DNA of 56,881 nt from Spirochaetales bacterium (GTDB taxonomy: Bacteria > Spirochaetota > Spirochaetia > JABEVK01), in NCBI GenBank assembly GCA_013044245.1, contig JABEVK010000066.1:1-56881 (forward strand), given 5' to 3'. Positions within the stretch are counted from its first letter, which is position 1, and the number at the start of each line of letters is the position of its first letter. Position numbers and translations under genes: made by a program. The notes beneath the pieces were generated by a model that worked only from the letters and a program-made list of their open reading frames with translations, was not told the origin of the DNA and searched no databases. This document shows positions 1 through 9,341 of the stretch, one piece after another.

Positions 1-219
1 AGCGTCGGTCACCTGAACGTTGACCGAGGTAATCGCGACATCGCTCATTAGCGATCGGCTGGCGGACTGCTGTGCACTGGTCACGCCGCCGGACACTGCA
101 ACGTTCACCGTCAGAGCCGTTTGAGCCGGTTTTACTGCATTGATCGCCACAGGACTTTGGCAGGCCGTGAGAATACCCACGAGTGCTGCGACAAAAACCA
201 CAAGAAAAGTTTTACTCAC
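1..219 (-). CDS. Secreted lipoprotein, N-terminal fragment (runs off window)
   Basis: The minus-strand reading frame opens with GTG at 219 behind an AAGGAG ribosome site and is still open at base 1, so only 73 codons are visible. It begins SKTFLVVFVAALVG and reaches a lipobox ILTAC at about residue 20, so it should be lipidated and exported. The mature start is Ser/Ala/Thr/Val rich (VNVAVSGGVTSAQQSASRS), as in surface beta-rich lipoproteins. It is too short for the ORF track. No enzymatic domain is visible and I cannot name a family. Confidence 0.75.
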   Translation of the reverse strand, partial: MSKTFLVVFVAALVGILTACQSPVAINAVKPAQTALTVNVAVSGGVTSAQQSASRSLMSDVAITSVNVQVTDA

Positions 220-439
220 TGAGATCTCTCCTTTGAGATGCTAAAGGCCCGATGACGTAACCTGAGCAAGGTTTTTTTCATCAGCGTGCCTTTGATGATT
301 TTAATTTTAGTAAAAGTTGTTTCAGGTGATGAAATCGTAGATTGCTATAGAAACATTTACCTATTAACTTTAAGAAAATAATCCTCCCACTTTTCTTACC
401 TGTCAACCAAATTTTTGTACCTGGGTATTAGAACGGACC

Positions 440-468
440 TTGACAGGAACCCTCGCGGGGGCTATTTC
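440..468 (+). promoter_or_regulatory. Candidate sigma70-type promoter for the DUF134-NifX gene
   Basis: TTGACA at 440-445 is followed after 17 bases by TATTTC at 463-468. The gene starts at 498 behind AAAGGA. A short GC palindrome (CCCTCGCGGGG) sits in the spacer. The rest of the 219-497 gap is AT-rich and otherwise featureless. It should also hold the promoter of the divergent lipoprotein, which I could not pin down. Confidence 0.45.
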
Positions 469-497
469 AGAATCATATTCATTCAAAGGATGTTTTC

Positions 498-1121
498 ATG
501 TCGCGCCCACCTCAGGAACGGCGTTTAGCGGCCCCTATTCGTTCGCGCGTTTTTAAACCAGCCGAGCTTCCGGCGGGGAGTCTCGAAGAAGTTGTCTTAG
601 GGCAAGATGAAGCCGAGGCTTTGCGGTTAGCCGATTTAGAAGGTTTGTACCACGAAGCTGCTGCCCGCTCTATGGGGGTCTCGAGACCAACCTTTGGGAG
701 GGTGCTTGAAAACGCCCGTCGAAAAACCGCACAAGCCATTCTTGAAGGCAAGGTCCTCATCGTGGCGGGTGGCGAAGCCGAACCTAGCTCGAGCCTGGTG
801 GTAGAGCGCAGAAACGATTTTGTTGTTGCCGCCCCCGAGAATCAGGGACAAATTGAAGATCATTACGCTCAAAGCCGGCAATTTGCGATTTTTCATTGGG
901 ACAAAGAAAAACTTTGTCGTGAACCTGATTTTGTTACGCCAGGCGGAGTTTGTCGGCCAGGGATTGGTGCAGCCTTAGCGAAGCGGGGGGTAACTCACCT
1001 GGTTGCGAATCATATCGGTCCTGGTGCTGTGCGTATTTTGGCCTCGCACGGGATTACTGTCCGGCGAGGCGCCTCGGGGCCCTTAGAACCTGCGGTTCTT
1101 GAGCTATTCCCTACCGAGTAG
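498..1121 (+). CDS. DUF134 helix-turn-helix fused to a dinitrogenase iron-molybdenum cofactor (NifX/NifB-like) domain
   Basis: Residues about 1-95 match the DUF134 family: a segment DEAEALRLADLEGL, then a helix-turn-helix GVSRPTFGRVLENARRK resembling the sigma70 region 4 fold. Residues about 100-205 look like the NifX/FeMo-cofactor-binding fold (FVVAAPENQGQIEDHYAQSRQF, ending in GPGAVRILASHGI). Such fusions are widespread in anaerobes and are assumed to sense or carry metal or Fe-S clusters; no target is proven. The start has AAAGGA eight bases upstream. The last six codons lie inside an 18-bp tandem repeat that duplicated the stop codon. It stands alone and converges on the NlpC/P60 gene. 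Confidence 0.8.
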   Translation: MSRPPQERRLAAPIRSRVFKPAELPAGSLEEVVLGQDEAEALRLADLEGLYHEAAARSMGVSRPTFGRVLENARRKTAQAILEGKVLIVAGGEAEPSSSLVVERRNDFVVAAPENQGQIEDHYAQSRQFAIFHWDKEKLCREPDFVTPGGVCRPGIGAALAKRGVTHLVANHIGPGAVRILASHGITVRRGASGPLEPAVLELFPTE

Positions 1122-1157
1122 CTATTCCCTACCGAGTAGCTATTCCCTTCCGACTAA
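1104..1157. repeat. Three tandem 18-bp units spanning the ends of two convergent genes
   Basis: Units 1104-1121 and 1122-1139 are identical (CTATTCCCTACCGAGTAG). Unit 1140-1157 differs at three positions. In the plus frame each unit encodes LFPTE-stop, LFPTE-stop or LFPSD-stop, so three in-frame stops follow each other. The third unit read on the minus strand supplies the last codons (LVGRE-stop) of the convergent gene. Confidence 0.95.
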
Positions 1158-2054
1158 CCGGCGAGGGTAGACTGCCTCTGGTTCAAAGGCTGCTACAAAC
1201 TGCGTCACCGGCAAAAGCGATTTCCGGGTCGGCAATGTTGACGCTGAATGGGGACTTGAGTTTGAAGCTGAATGTTGCAGAAAAGGCCACAACGAAACAG
1301 AGGCTTCTTCGACTTTTTGCGGCTGGTCGTCCACCCAAAACGCGTGAAGAACGGCTCCATGGCGAGGCTGATAGGTGCCTTCTCCCGTGCGGAGGCCAGC
1401 CTTAAACTGCCCCTGATACCAAGCCCCACCCCGCCAATGGTAGACTCCATGGCCTTCAGGCTTTCCCTGCAGGAACTGGCCCACAAAGGTATCGCCATTG
1501 CGAAAAAACATAAAACCCTTGCCCTGAGGTCGACCGTCCACAAGGGGCCCCTGATACCAGCCTTTGACATAGGGTACACGGTAGATTTTTCCAGGGATTT
1601 CCCAAACAGTTCCCTGCGGCCAGCTCAAGCGACGGGCAAACAACACTCTTGTTTTCCAGTAATGCTCAGAAAGACTACTAAGAACCACACCTCGTGGCCA
1701 CCCCTCAGACACAGCATGCAAAAGCGTGTCATTCCCCAGGTACAGCGCCACGTGTGAGACCTCTCGGTAACGCCCTGTCGCAAAAAAAATCAGGTCCCCG
1801 GGTTGAATTTGCTTCAGCGGAACCTTGTGACCCAAACGTGCCTGTTCCCAAGCCGAGGTGGGTAAGTTCGGAATGAGACGATGATACACGGCCCAAACTA
1901 ACCCACTACAGTCTAGGCCGTTTTCGTGCCTCCCACCCAACCGATACGGGCTTCCTAAAAGAGCTGAACCGTGGCCAAAAAGAGCATCAGCAATGGTCGT
2001 TGAAAGGCTAAAAAGGGGTGCTAAAGGAAAAACTATCAGCAAAAAGAACAGGAT
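1140..2054 (-). CDS. Secreted NlpC/P60 cysteine peptidase with C-terminal MORN repeats
   Basis: The N-terminus is a hydrophobic export signal ([14 protein letters not shown]). The NlpC/P60 fold follows, with catalytic Cys in GLDCSGLVW, His in SHVALYLG and a third polar residue in LLHAVSEG (residues 45, 97 and 109 counted from the first TTG). Three MORN-type repeats follow, about residues 163-229 on the same count ([54 protein letters not shown]). The likely role is peptidoglycan peptide hydrolysis, with the MORN part as a binding or stalk module. There is no ATG or GTG at the 5' end. A strong AGGAGG lies seven bases before an ATC codon at 2054, chosen here. The track's TTG at 2042 is 19 bases from that site and CTG at 2051 is another option. 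Confidence 0.8.
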   Translation of the reverse strand: MLFFLLIVFPLAPLFSLSTTIADALFGHGSALLGSPYRLGGRHENGLDCSGLVWAVYHRLIPNLPTSAWEQARLGHKVPLKQIQPGDLIFFATGRYREVSHVALYLGNDTLLHAVSEGWPRGVVLSSLSEHYWKTRVLFARRLSWPQGTVWEIPGKIYRVPYVKGWYQGPLVDGRPQGKGFMFFRNGDTFVGQFLQGKPEGHGVYHWRGGAWYQGQFKAGLRTGEGTYQPRHGAVLHAFWVDDQPQKVEEASVSLWPFLQHSASNSSPHSASTLPTRKSLLPVTQFVAAFEPEAVYPRRLVGRE

Positions 2055-2129
2055 GGCCCGCCCTCCTGTGAACGGACGGTGAACCTCGTTAGCTTGCTCA
2101 AATGCCCAAAAAGGCGTTACATTTACCCC

Positions 2130-3971
2130 ATGAAAGTCCCCTTACGCAGTTCGACCAATACGCTCGGCCGTATGATGGCAGGAGCCCGGGCGCTTTGGCA
2201 AGCCAACGGTATGACAAAAGAGCAATTTGGCAAACCCATCATTGCCATTGCCAACAGCTTTACCCAGTTTGTGCCCGGCCACGCCCATCTTCACGACATC
2301 GGCCAGAAAATGAAAAAGATCGTCGAAAGTCGCGGCTGTTTTGCCGCTGAGTTCAACACCATAGCCATCGACGACGGTATTGCCATGGGCCATGATGGTA
2401 TGCTGTACAGCCTTCCTAGCCGAGACCTGATCGCCGATAGCGTTGAATATATGGTCAACGCCCACTGCGCTGATGCGCTTATCTGCATTTCTAATTGTGA
2501 CAAGATCACCCCCGGTATGCTGATGGCAGCCCTCCGGCTCAACATCCCTACCATTTTTGTCTCCGGCGGTCCCATGGAAGCGGGTCGTGTCGGCGACAAA
2601 AAATATGATTTGATTGACGCCATGGTCATGTCGGCTGACAGCGCCGTGGATGACGCCACGCTTGAAGCTGTCGAAAATAATGCTTGTCCCACCTGCGGCT
2701 CTTGCTCAGGAATGTTCACCGCCAACAGCATGAACTGCCTCAATGAAGCTTTGGGCCTGGCCCTACCGGGGAACGGAACCGTGGTCGCTACCCACGCTGA
2801 GCGGTTGTCCTTGTTTGAAAAAGCCGCACACCGAATCGTCGATGTAGCGCTAGAATATTATCAGACGGGCAATGAACGCCTGTTGCCCCGAGGAATCGCC
2901 ACAAAAGCAGCCTTCATGAACGCCATGAGCCTCGATATCGCCATGGGCGGAAGCACGAACACCGTCTTACACCTGTTGGCGATTGCCCGTGAAGGCGAAG
3001 TGGATTTTTCCATGAAGGACATCGACGCCCTCTCTCGGCGGGTTCCCTGTGTTTGTAAAGTTGCTCCGAACACCCCCGACTACCATATCGAAGATGTGCA
3101 CCGCGCGGGCGGCATCATGAGAATTTTAGGTGAGCTAGCGCGAGGCGGCTTACTCGATACCAGCGTTGCCCGTATCGATAGCCCATCGCTGGCCGAGGCC
3201 CTCAAGGCATGGGACATCGGTGCCGAAAGCTCAACCGCCGAAGCCAAAAGCTTTTACACGGCGGCACCCGGTGGCCGGAGAAACCTGGTTATGGGCAGCC
3301 AAAGTGCTCGGTTCAAAGAACTGGACTTGGATCGTGTTCAAGGGTGTATTCGATCGGTAGAACATGCCTACTACCCAGATGGTGGCCTAGCTGTTCTTTT
3401 TGGCAACATCGCCGAACGCGGCTCGATCGTCAAAACCGCCGGTGTTGATAAAAGCATCTTTGAGTTCACCGGAAAAGCTGTCGTTTTTGAAAGTCAAGAA
3501 GATGCCACTCAGGGCATTCTTTCTGGAAAAGTCCAAGCCGGTGACGTCGTCGTGATCCGGTATGAAGGGCCCAAGGGGGGACCAGGTATGCAAGAAATGC
3601 TGTACCCCACTAGCTACCTGAAAAGCCGCCACTTGGGTAAAGAATGCGCCCTCTTGACCGATGGACGCTTCTCGGGTGGTACCAGCGGTCTTTCTATTGG
3701 CCACGTTAGTCCCGAAGCGGCCGCCGGTGGTGGCATTGCCTTAATTCGTGACGGCGACCAGATTGAAATCTCGATTCCTCGCCGACTGCTTCAGGTCAAA
3801 GTTTCGGCCGAAGAACTTCAACGCCGTCGTGCCGAAGAAGAAGCCCGCGGAGACCAAGCGTGGAAGCCTCGCCAACGTCAACGCAAAGTAACAAGGGCGC
3901 TTCAAGCCTATGCCCTCTTCGCTCAAAGCGCGGACGAGGGGGCGATCCGCCGACTTCCTTCCGAAAGCTAG
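2130..3971 (+). CDS. ilvD: Dihydroxy-acid dehydratase
   Basis: Dehydrates dihydroxy-isovalerate and dihydroxy-methylvalerate in valine, leucine and isoleucine synthesis. At 613 residues from this start it is almost collinear with the E. coli enzyme: [19 protein letters not shown], the Fe-S cysteines in SNCDKITPG and [27 protein letters not shown], and [20 protein letters not shown] near the C-terminus. The track's GTG at 2079 adds 17 residues with no counterpart in the family, so ATG 2130 is preferred, although no good ribosome site is visible there. No other ilv or leu gene lies in the window. Confidence 0.95.
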   Translation: MKVPLRSSTNTLGRMMAGARALWQANGMTKEQFGKPIIAIANSFTQFVPGHAHLHDIGQKMKKIVESRGCFAAEFNTIAIDDGIAMGHDGMLYSLPSRDLIADSVEYMVNAHCADALICISNCDKITPGMLMAALRLNIPTIFVSGGPMEAGRVGDKKYDLIDAMVMSADSAVDDATLEAVENNACPTCGSCSGMFTANSMNCLNEALGLALPGNGTVVATHAERLSLFEKAAHRIVDVALEYYQTGNERLLPRGIATKAAFMNAMSLDIAMGGSTNTVLHLLAIAREGEVDFSMKDIDALSRRVPCVCKVAPNTPDYHIEDVHRAGGIMRILGELARGGLLDTSVARIDSPSLAEALKAWDIGAESSTAEAKSFYTAAPGGRRNLVMGSQSARFKELDLDRVQGCIRSVEHAYYPDGGLAVLFGNIAERGSIVKTAGVDKSIFEFTGKAVVFESQEDATQGILSGKVQAGDVVVIRYEGPKGGPGMQEMLYPTSYLKSRHLGKECALLTDGRFSGGTSGLSIGHVSPEAAAGGGIALIRDGDQIEISIPRRLLQVKVSAEELQRRRAEEEARGDQAWKPRQRQRKVTRALQAYALFAQSADEGAIRRLPSES

Positions 3972-4028
3972 CAAAAAGGGGTCTTGTAATTACCGATCAG
4001 GGGGGCGAAACTACTGTTGGAGCCTTGT

Positions 4029-4952
4029 ATGTCTGCCGAAGCCGTCCCCCAGATTCTTGTTCCGTTATGCCCTGCCAACCCGCTTCAACCCGGTCAAGAC
4101 ATTATTGTTTACCTCCGCCCCGAATCGAATGGCATTTTAACCGAAAGCGTTTTGTTCAAAGTGCTTTCAAACCCGCAATGGAAAGAAAAACTCACTCTGT
4201 CGTACCTCGCCAACTTACCTGGTGAGTTTATTTTGCGGCACCGTATTGTCGAACATCATTATGCTGTTCGGCTCGATTTCGCCGCTCGTGGCCGTTCCGC
4301 CTTTACACCATCGATGCGGTCAGCTTTGGAACGCTTTTTTGGCATTCCCTTTGATAAAGCACAAATTTTAGGTGCTTTCGAGGCGCTCCAGTTGCTACGC
4401 TTGTCCGCGGAAGAGCTGTTTCAATTGTGGGTACCGGTCTACGATATTTTGGAAATTGAGGGACAACTGGTCAAACGCCTTCACGACAATGTCTTTGTGA
4501 TTAACTATGACATACCCGCGCTCTTGCATAAGAACCACGCAGGCACCGACGTTGCTGTGATGCTTTTTCGAACAACTCTCGACTACGATGGCTTTAGACC
4601 CTTAATTGAGCGAATTCGCGACAATCTCATTCAAGCCAATATGCTCGACCCCACAAAAACAGAACGCCGCGTTTTTCACTATTCCAAGGGCCCTTTTGAA
4701 CAACTTCTGGACGGCCTAGGCTACCTTTGGAAGTCTGCGACTGAAAGGGCTTCGCTAGCTGATTTGCAATTTGCCCAGTTTTTGCATGCCAAAGGATGTA
4801 CCGACGAACAAATCCTTCGTTACTTGACTCACCCTATTGGTGTGTTAGAAACAGGGGAAAGACGACTTGAGCAGAACCTCTTTTCGTTCACCTTGTTTGA
4901 TTCGTATGAAGAGGCCTGGCGAAAAACTCTTAACTTTTCACAGGACTTTTGA
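4029..4952 (+). CDS. Conserved-looking protein of unknown function, 307 residues
   Basis: I do not recognise a family. The start ATG 4029 is preceded by GGAG at good spacing; the track's TTG at 4017 lies upstream of that site. The protein is soluble, without signal peptide or membrane segments. It has an N-terminal beta-rich part (ILVPLCPANPLQPGQDIIVYLRP), a middle region with HRIVEHHYAVRLDF and RSAFTPSMRSALERFFGIPF, and a helical C-terminal half (LLDGLGYLWKSATERASLADLQFAQFL). It lies 57 bases after ilvD on the same strand and may be cotranscribed with it. Codon use is like that of its neighbours. Confidence 0.7.
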   Translation: MSAEAVPQILVPLCPANPLQPGQDIIVYLRPESNGILTESVLFKVLSNPQWKEKLTLSYLANLPGEFILRHRIVEHHYAVRLDFAARGRSAFTPSMRSALERFFGIPFDKAQILGAFEALQLLRLSAEELFQLWVPVYDILEIEGQLVKRLHDNVFVINYDIPALLHKNHAGTDVAVMLFRTTLDYDGFRPLIERIRDNLIQANMLDPTKTERRVFHYSKGPFEQLLDGLGYLWKSATERASLADLQFAQFLHAKGCTDEQILRYLTHPIGVLETGERRLEQNLFSFTLFDSYEEAWRKTLNFSQDF

Positions 4953-5059
4953 GGACAACTTTGCTTTCTTCAGGATTTTCTTTCCCAGCCATTGTATATT
5001 TTGCTTTCTTTCCTTATGATTATGTGTTACGATTGCTGAAATTTTTGAGGGAATGACGG

Positions 5060-6496
5060 GTGAACGCCAACAAGAAAGAACCGCCTAGCATACATTATTA
5101 CGACCAAGACTTTGTGGATATCTACGACAAAAGCTGGGCATGGATCAAAGATTTTTGGCAAAAAGGCGGCGCCCAAAGCGCTTTTCAAAAAGCCTTTTTT
5201 CAATACCCGCAAAGCCCTGTCGTCGAGCAGTTCGAAGCTTGCATGTCGAGCTTCTTCCTAGTCTACAGCAACGGCGTGTACAACCCGCTGACAGCTTTGG
5301 ATAACTTTTACGCACTCCAGGAACCTAACGGGGCAATTCGCTCCCAATACGACTTGGAAACGAGTCAAGTCATCGAGGATCCAGAAAACCCCGAGGGAGT
5401 TCAGCCCCCGCTTTTTGCTTGGGTGGAATACAACCTTTATCATAAGCTGGGGTTGAAACGCCGTGTCAAAGATGTTGTCCCGATTCTTGAAAAACATTTT
5501 CTGTGGCTAGAAGAAAATTTTAAGCAAGAAAATGGTCTTTATTCCGTTCCTTTAACCGCGACAAGGATGACCAATAGTCCCCGCGAAAAAGCCTTTTATC
5601 CGGTAGACTTCAACGCGCAACAGGCGATGAACGCTCTGTATATTTCGGCTCTAGGTGATATTCTGAACGATAAAGATCTCAGTTTCCGCTATAAAAAAGC
5701 CTATTACTCACTCAAAACCCGGATCAATTCTCAGATGTGGAATGACGACGACGGGTTCTATTATGACCTCGACGCCTCGGGCCAACGACTAAACGTCCGC
5801 ACTATCGCCGCATTTTGGACGCTACTCGCAGAAATTCCCCACGAAGACCGCGCCGAACGCTTGATTGTTTATCTACAAAATGACAAAGAATTCGCTTCTC
5901 CTAATCCCTTTCCGTCACTTTCAATGTCAGATCCGCTTTTTGATCCTGCCGGCAACGGCTACCGAGGTTCGGTGTTCCCGTATTTGACGTTTATGATTAT
6001 CAAGGGTCTGGAAAAGTATGGAAAATACGAACTCGCACGAGAGTCGTCCATCAAACATATCTACTACATTCTCGATACTCTTCATCCCGACGCAAAGGGT
6101 ACACACGAAAAAGGCAACTTGTGGGAAGCGTACCGTCCCACCTCTGACGGTCCTGCCGTTTGGGAAGGGCAACCTGATTTTAATCGCCCTCATGACATGG
6201 CGCAGTCGGGCCTTAGCTCCATCACCTTGATGATTGAAAACGTAGTGGGCCTGTATATCAGTCTGCCCCGAAAGACGGTCGACTGGATCGTCCCAACCCT
6301 CGAACTAATGGGGATAGAAAATCTCTCCCTCAAACGCAATTTCATTACCATCTTGAGTAATAAAAGCGGTCGAGGGTGGGAAATCCGTTTGGAATCGGAA
6401 AAATTATACTACTTTACCATCAACATCCTTGGTAAGAAAAAGAAAACCCTTCCGATTCCTTCGGGAAAATGTTCTATGCTCTTAGAAAAACTTTAA
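5060..6496 (+). CDS. (alpha/alpha)6-barrel glycoside hydrolase, GH37/GH63-like (trehalase / mannosylglycerate hydrolase type)
   Basis: This is a 478-residue cytoplasmic protein without signal peptide. The strongest family signals are NGYRGSVFPYLTFMIIKGLEKYG, which resembles the GGPVWPP...RGL helix of GH37/GH63 enzymes, and GNLWEAYRPTSDG, resembling the WEnYnp segment that carries a catalytic carboxylate. Earlier motifs include FNAQQAMNALY and MWNDDDGFYYDLD. The likely substrate is an alpha-linked disaccharide or a glycosylated compatible solute; the sequence does not say which. It starts at GTG with GAGGG seven bases upstream. The 3' end overlaps the convergent GH5 gene by four bases. Confidence 0.65.
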   Translation: MNANKKEPPSIHYYDQDFVDIYDKSWAWIKDFWQKGGAQSAFQKAFFQYPQSPVVEQFEACMSSFFLVYSNGVYNPLTALDNFYALQEPNGAIRSQYDLETSQVIEDPENPEGVQPPLFAWVEYNLYHKLGLKRRVKDVVPILEKHFLWLEENFKQENGLYSVPLTATRMTNSPREKAFYPVDFNAQQAMNALYISALGDILNDKDLSFRYKKAYYSLKTRINSQMWNDDDGFYYDLDASGQRLNVRTIAAFWTLLAEIPHEDRAERLIVYLQNDKEFASPNPFPSLSMSDPLFDPAGNGYRGSVFPYLTFMIIKGLEKYGKYELARESSIKHIYYILDTLHPDAKGTHEKGNLWEAYRPTSDGPAVWEGQPDFNRPHDMAQSGLSSITLMIENVVGLYISLPRKTVDWIVPTLELMGIENLSLKRNFITILSNKSGRGWEIRLESEKLYYFTINILGKKKKTLPIPSGKCSMLLEKL

Positions 6497-7476
6497 TTTC
6501 TCGGATCATCTAGGTAAGGAAAAACAAGTTTCCCCGACGGTGATAAGTGATCTTTCATGGGGCCGTTCAACTCATAATTGGCTTGCAAAGCTGCTGATCC
6601 TTCGGCGACGGTTGATAACGACCAGTTGCACCACGAAATGCGATGCTGATTCAAAAAGTTCATCCAGGCCTTGAACCGATTGGGGTGGATAGCTCCTTTT
6701 CCTGAACTGTCTGTGGTACCAATCTCGGTGACAATAAGGGGGACTTTCTTCAGGGCTGCCAAGGCTTGAGCCTGGAGTTCTGCGCCTTTGTCCATATACA
6801 CATGAAACACATACATCACCTGTGAATCTGGTAGGGGGTCCTCAAGCACATCTTGCGGTTGTGTACTCCAATTGGGCGTACCGACCAGGACTATCCGTTG
6901 GGGATCCACTGCCCTGATCGCGGCCAGGACCTGAACCGCATACGGCCGAATATCGCCCTTCCAGGAGACTCGAGAACCATTGGGTTCATTACAAATTTCA
7001 AAAAGCAAGTGTCCGTCGCCGCGATATCGCTTAGCCATTTCTGAAAAAAAAGCACTAGCTTCTTTAACATACGTCATGGGGTCGCCATCATAAAGAATAT
7101 GCCAATCCAAAATGGCATACATTCCCGCTTTTTCGGTATTGGCAATAACTTTTTCGACAAGGTGTTTTAACGTAGGGTTGACCGTGCCTTTCTCCGGGTC
7201 AACAACATAGCCAGCCTGATTCGAGTCAGTATACATGGCGATTCTTAAGACATCGGCATGCCAGACCTGTGAAAGTTCCTTCGTTTGGGGCACGCCAAAC
7301 AACCAATCGAACCCAGCAATGTTGTACGTGCTAAAACCCCGCAACTGGATGGGCTCCCCCCGTTGATCGACCAACTGCCGATTTTCAACATGAAGCGTCC
7401 CCCAGCGGCCGAAGGCGCCAGAAGAACACGACAGAAGCAATAAGCATAATCCACTTAACGCCAGTAAAAGTTTCAT
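6493..7476 (-). CDS. GH5-family endoglucanase-like lipoprotein
   Basis: The start ATG 7476 is preceded by GGAGAG; the track's upstream start adds 14 residues without signal character. The N-terminus MKLLLALSGLCLLLLSCSSG is a lipoprotein signal with lipobox LLSC. The GH5 barrel shows the acid/base Glu in FEICNEPNG and the nucleophile Glu in PLIVTEIGTTD. LRGFSTYNIAGFDW, YAILDWHILYDGD and WCNWSLS also fit family 5 subfamily 2 cellulases. It probably hydrolyses beta-1,4-glucan at the cell surface. It converges on the GH37/63-like gene. Confidence 0.88.
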   Translation of the reverse strand: MKLLLALSGLCLLLLSCSSGAFGRWGTLHVENRQLVDQRGEPIQLRGFSTYNIAGFDWLFGVPQTKELSQVWHADVLRIAMYTDSNQAGYVVDPEKGTVNPTLKHLVEKVIANTEKAGMYAILDWHILYDGDPMTYVKEASAFFSEMAKRYRGDGHLLFEICNEPNGSRVSWKGDIRPYAVQVLAAIRAVDPQRIVLVGTPNWSTQPQDVLEDPLPDSQVMYVFHVYMDKGAELQAQALAALKKVPLIVTEIGTTDSSGKGAIHPNRFKAWMNFLNQHRISWCNWSLSTVAEGSAALQANYELNGPMKDHLSPSGKLVFPYLDDPRN

Positions 7477-7621
7477 TTTCAAGTCTCTCCCCCTTACGCA
7501 ATCGATTATCCAGGGCAAAGTGCGCTGTTGTAAAGGTGCAAATAAGACAGTGATTGGTTTTCGCCAGGATTACGTCTATTTCTGGCCAGCTTTGAGTCTC
7601 GTTCAAGACGCGAAGGTGATT

Positions 7622-8455
7622 TCAAATTTTCGCGTTTTTGGTTACACGGTGCAACCGACCGGCACCCCGGCTGATAACCCAATCCACAACGTCAGGTAGC
7701 CAGGCTTGCAAAAGCGCCAAAAGCTTGCCCAAAAATGTTGAAACAGCCTTCTTTTTTTTGTGCTGTGCTGCCCATAACACAAAACGAGCAGCCTCTTGTT
7801 GCTTCATCTTCCAGGGTCGTTGGTAAGTAGTGGTACTTCCGTCTGCTTGCAAAAGCGTTTTTTGTGGGTCATTTTCAACAAAACCTAAATATGCCACCCC
7901 GGCTGTGACCGTTTTCCATTCGGCACGAAGTCCCTGACTCAGCGCGGTTAACGACATTTTGGCCGCCGAGTAGGGAACAACGTTGGCAAATCCCCTCAAG
8001 CCGGCCTGGCTAGATACAAATTCCACATGCCCACCGGAAGCCCTAAGCGCGGCCCCCGCCTCTCGGGTTAACCAATAGGCTGCCAAAAAGTTGACCTCTA
8101 TAACCTGGCGGACTACCTCGGGAACTGTCTGCTCAACAGACCCCCGCATCGAAAGTCCTGCGTTATGAACCAAAAGATTTAAGTGTCCCCAGGTTTCAAG
8201 TGTGTGTGCTACGAGGAGTGCCGCCTCCTGGGGGTTTGTCAGGTCAGCGGCAAAGAACGACATCTGACCTTCGGGAAATTCTTGCCTGAGCCGCTTTTCG
8301 GCCTCGGTAAGGCTTTCGGTTTGGCGTGCCGTGATGACCACGCATGCGCCTAGGGGCAATAGACAACGAGCCATTTGCAACCCAATACCCCGGCTACTTC
8401 CCGTGATCAACACCACCCTCGAATGCCAAAAACGAGCCGTCAACGGGGATTTCAC
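7622..8455 (-). CDS. Short-chain dehydrogenase/reductase
   Basis: A classical SDR of 277 residues: cofactor motif TGSSRGIG (about residues 18-25), NNAG-equivalent HNAG, active-site Ser in EFVSSQAG and catalytic YSAAK. The missing Tyr/Asp specificity residues do not let me name the substrate. The C-terminus has a short hydrophobic patch (FLGKLLALLQAWLPDVV) that may contact the membrane. It starts with GTG three bases after the purU stop codon, so it is very likely cotranscribed and coupled with purU. Confidence 0.85.
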   Translation of the reverse strand: MKSPLTARFWHSRVVLITGSSRGIGLQMARCLLPLGACVVITARQTESLTEAEKRLRQEFPEGQMSFFAADLTNPQEAALLVAHTLETWGHLNLLVHNAGLSMRGSVEQTVPEVVRQVIEVNFLAAYWLTREAGAALRASGGHVEFVSSQAGLRGFANVVPYSAAKMSLTALSQGLRAEWKTVTAGVAYLGFVENDPQKTLLQADGSTTTYQRPWKMKQQEAARFVLWAAQHKKKKAVSTFLGKLLALLQAWLPDVVDWVISRGAGRLHRVTKNAKI

Positions 8456-8458
8456 GGG

Positions 8459-9331
8459 TCAAACCTTAGACAGGATAAAGGTGCGGCCGCCATAGACAAA
8501 CACGTTTTTTTCTAAATACAGCCGAAGCGCCTCAAAGAGTACTCGTCGTTCGACATCTTTTCCCAGCTGGACAAACTCGGCAATCGACAGAGAATCCTCT
8601 ACCCTGGCGACATCTTGGCAGATGATCGGCCCCTGGTCTAAATCTTCATTGGCGAAGTGTGCCGTTGCCCCTATAATCTTTACCCCTTTATGCCAGGCCT
8701 GATGATAAGGCTTGGCCCCCATAAAAGCGGGTAAAAAGCCATGGTGAATGTTGATGATACGAAACGACCACCGGCGTGTGAATTCGGGGCTAAGGATTTG
8801 CATATAACGAGCAAGAACTACGGTTGTAATGCCATGATCCTCTAAAATTTTTTGAACTTGGTCTTCGTAGGCGGCTTTTCCTTTCGCCGCTTCCACCCAA
8901 AAGAAAGGAATCTGAAACTGTTGTGCGACAGGTCGCAAATCGGCATGGTTAGAAATAATTACAGGAAATTCACAACGCAACTGCCCATCTTGATGCTTAA
9001 GCAGCAGCTCATACAGACAATGGCTCGTTTTACTCACCAAAATGGCGACACGCTCTTTGCGTGCCCTATCATAGAGTTCCCAAGTCATTCGGTATTTCTG
9101 AACCAGGGGCAAAAAGGACTGCTGAAATTGCTCTTGAGAAAAGGGCGGCTCACCACGAAAAACCGCTCTCAGCATGAAAAGCCCAATGTCTCCCGCAGAC
9201 TGCTGACTCAGGCTTAAAATATTTCCGCCATTTTCAGCGATGCAATGAGTGACCGCGGCAATAATGCCCTTCTGGTCAGGGCAACTCACCGTTAATGCGT
9301 ATTCCGATAAAGGGGGTTCACAGACGTCCAT
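8459..9331 (-). CDS. purU: Formyltetrahydrofolate deformylase
   Basis: Hydrolyses 10-formyl-THF to formate and THF, balancing one-carbon pools or feeding purine synthesis. The N-terminal ACT domain (about residues 10-90, ALTVSCPDQKGIIAAVTHCIAENGGNI) is followed by a formyltransferase fold with VVLARYMQILSP, RIINIHHGFLPAF and the catalytic region IIGATAHFANEDLDQGPII. ATG 9331 gives 290 residues, the normal family length. The longer track ORF begins inside cdd and is rejected. It starts ten bases after the cdd stop. Confidence 0.93.
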   Translation of the reverse strand: MDVCEPPLSEYALTVSCPDQKGIIAAVTHCIAENGGNILSLSQQSAGDIGLFMLRAVFRGEPPFSQEQFQQSFLPLVQKYRMTWELYDRARKERVAILVSKTSHCLYELLLKHQDGQLRCEFPVIISNHADLRPVAQQFQIPFFWVEAAKGKAAYEDQVQKILEDHGITTVVLARYMQILSPEFTRRWSFRIINIHHGFLPAFMGAKPYHQAWHKGVKIIGATAHFANEDLDQGPIICQDVARVEDSLSIAEFVQLGKDVERRVLFEALRLYLEKNVFVYGGRTFILSKV

Positions 9332-9341
9332 GGTTGTCAGC

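Noticed and set aside
240-290. Short stem AACCT-GAGCA-AGGTT followed by T on the plus strand
   Set aside because: Only 5 bp, and no plus-strand gene precedes it; not called a terminator.
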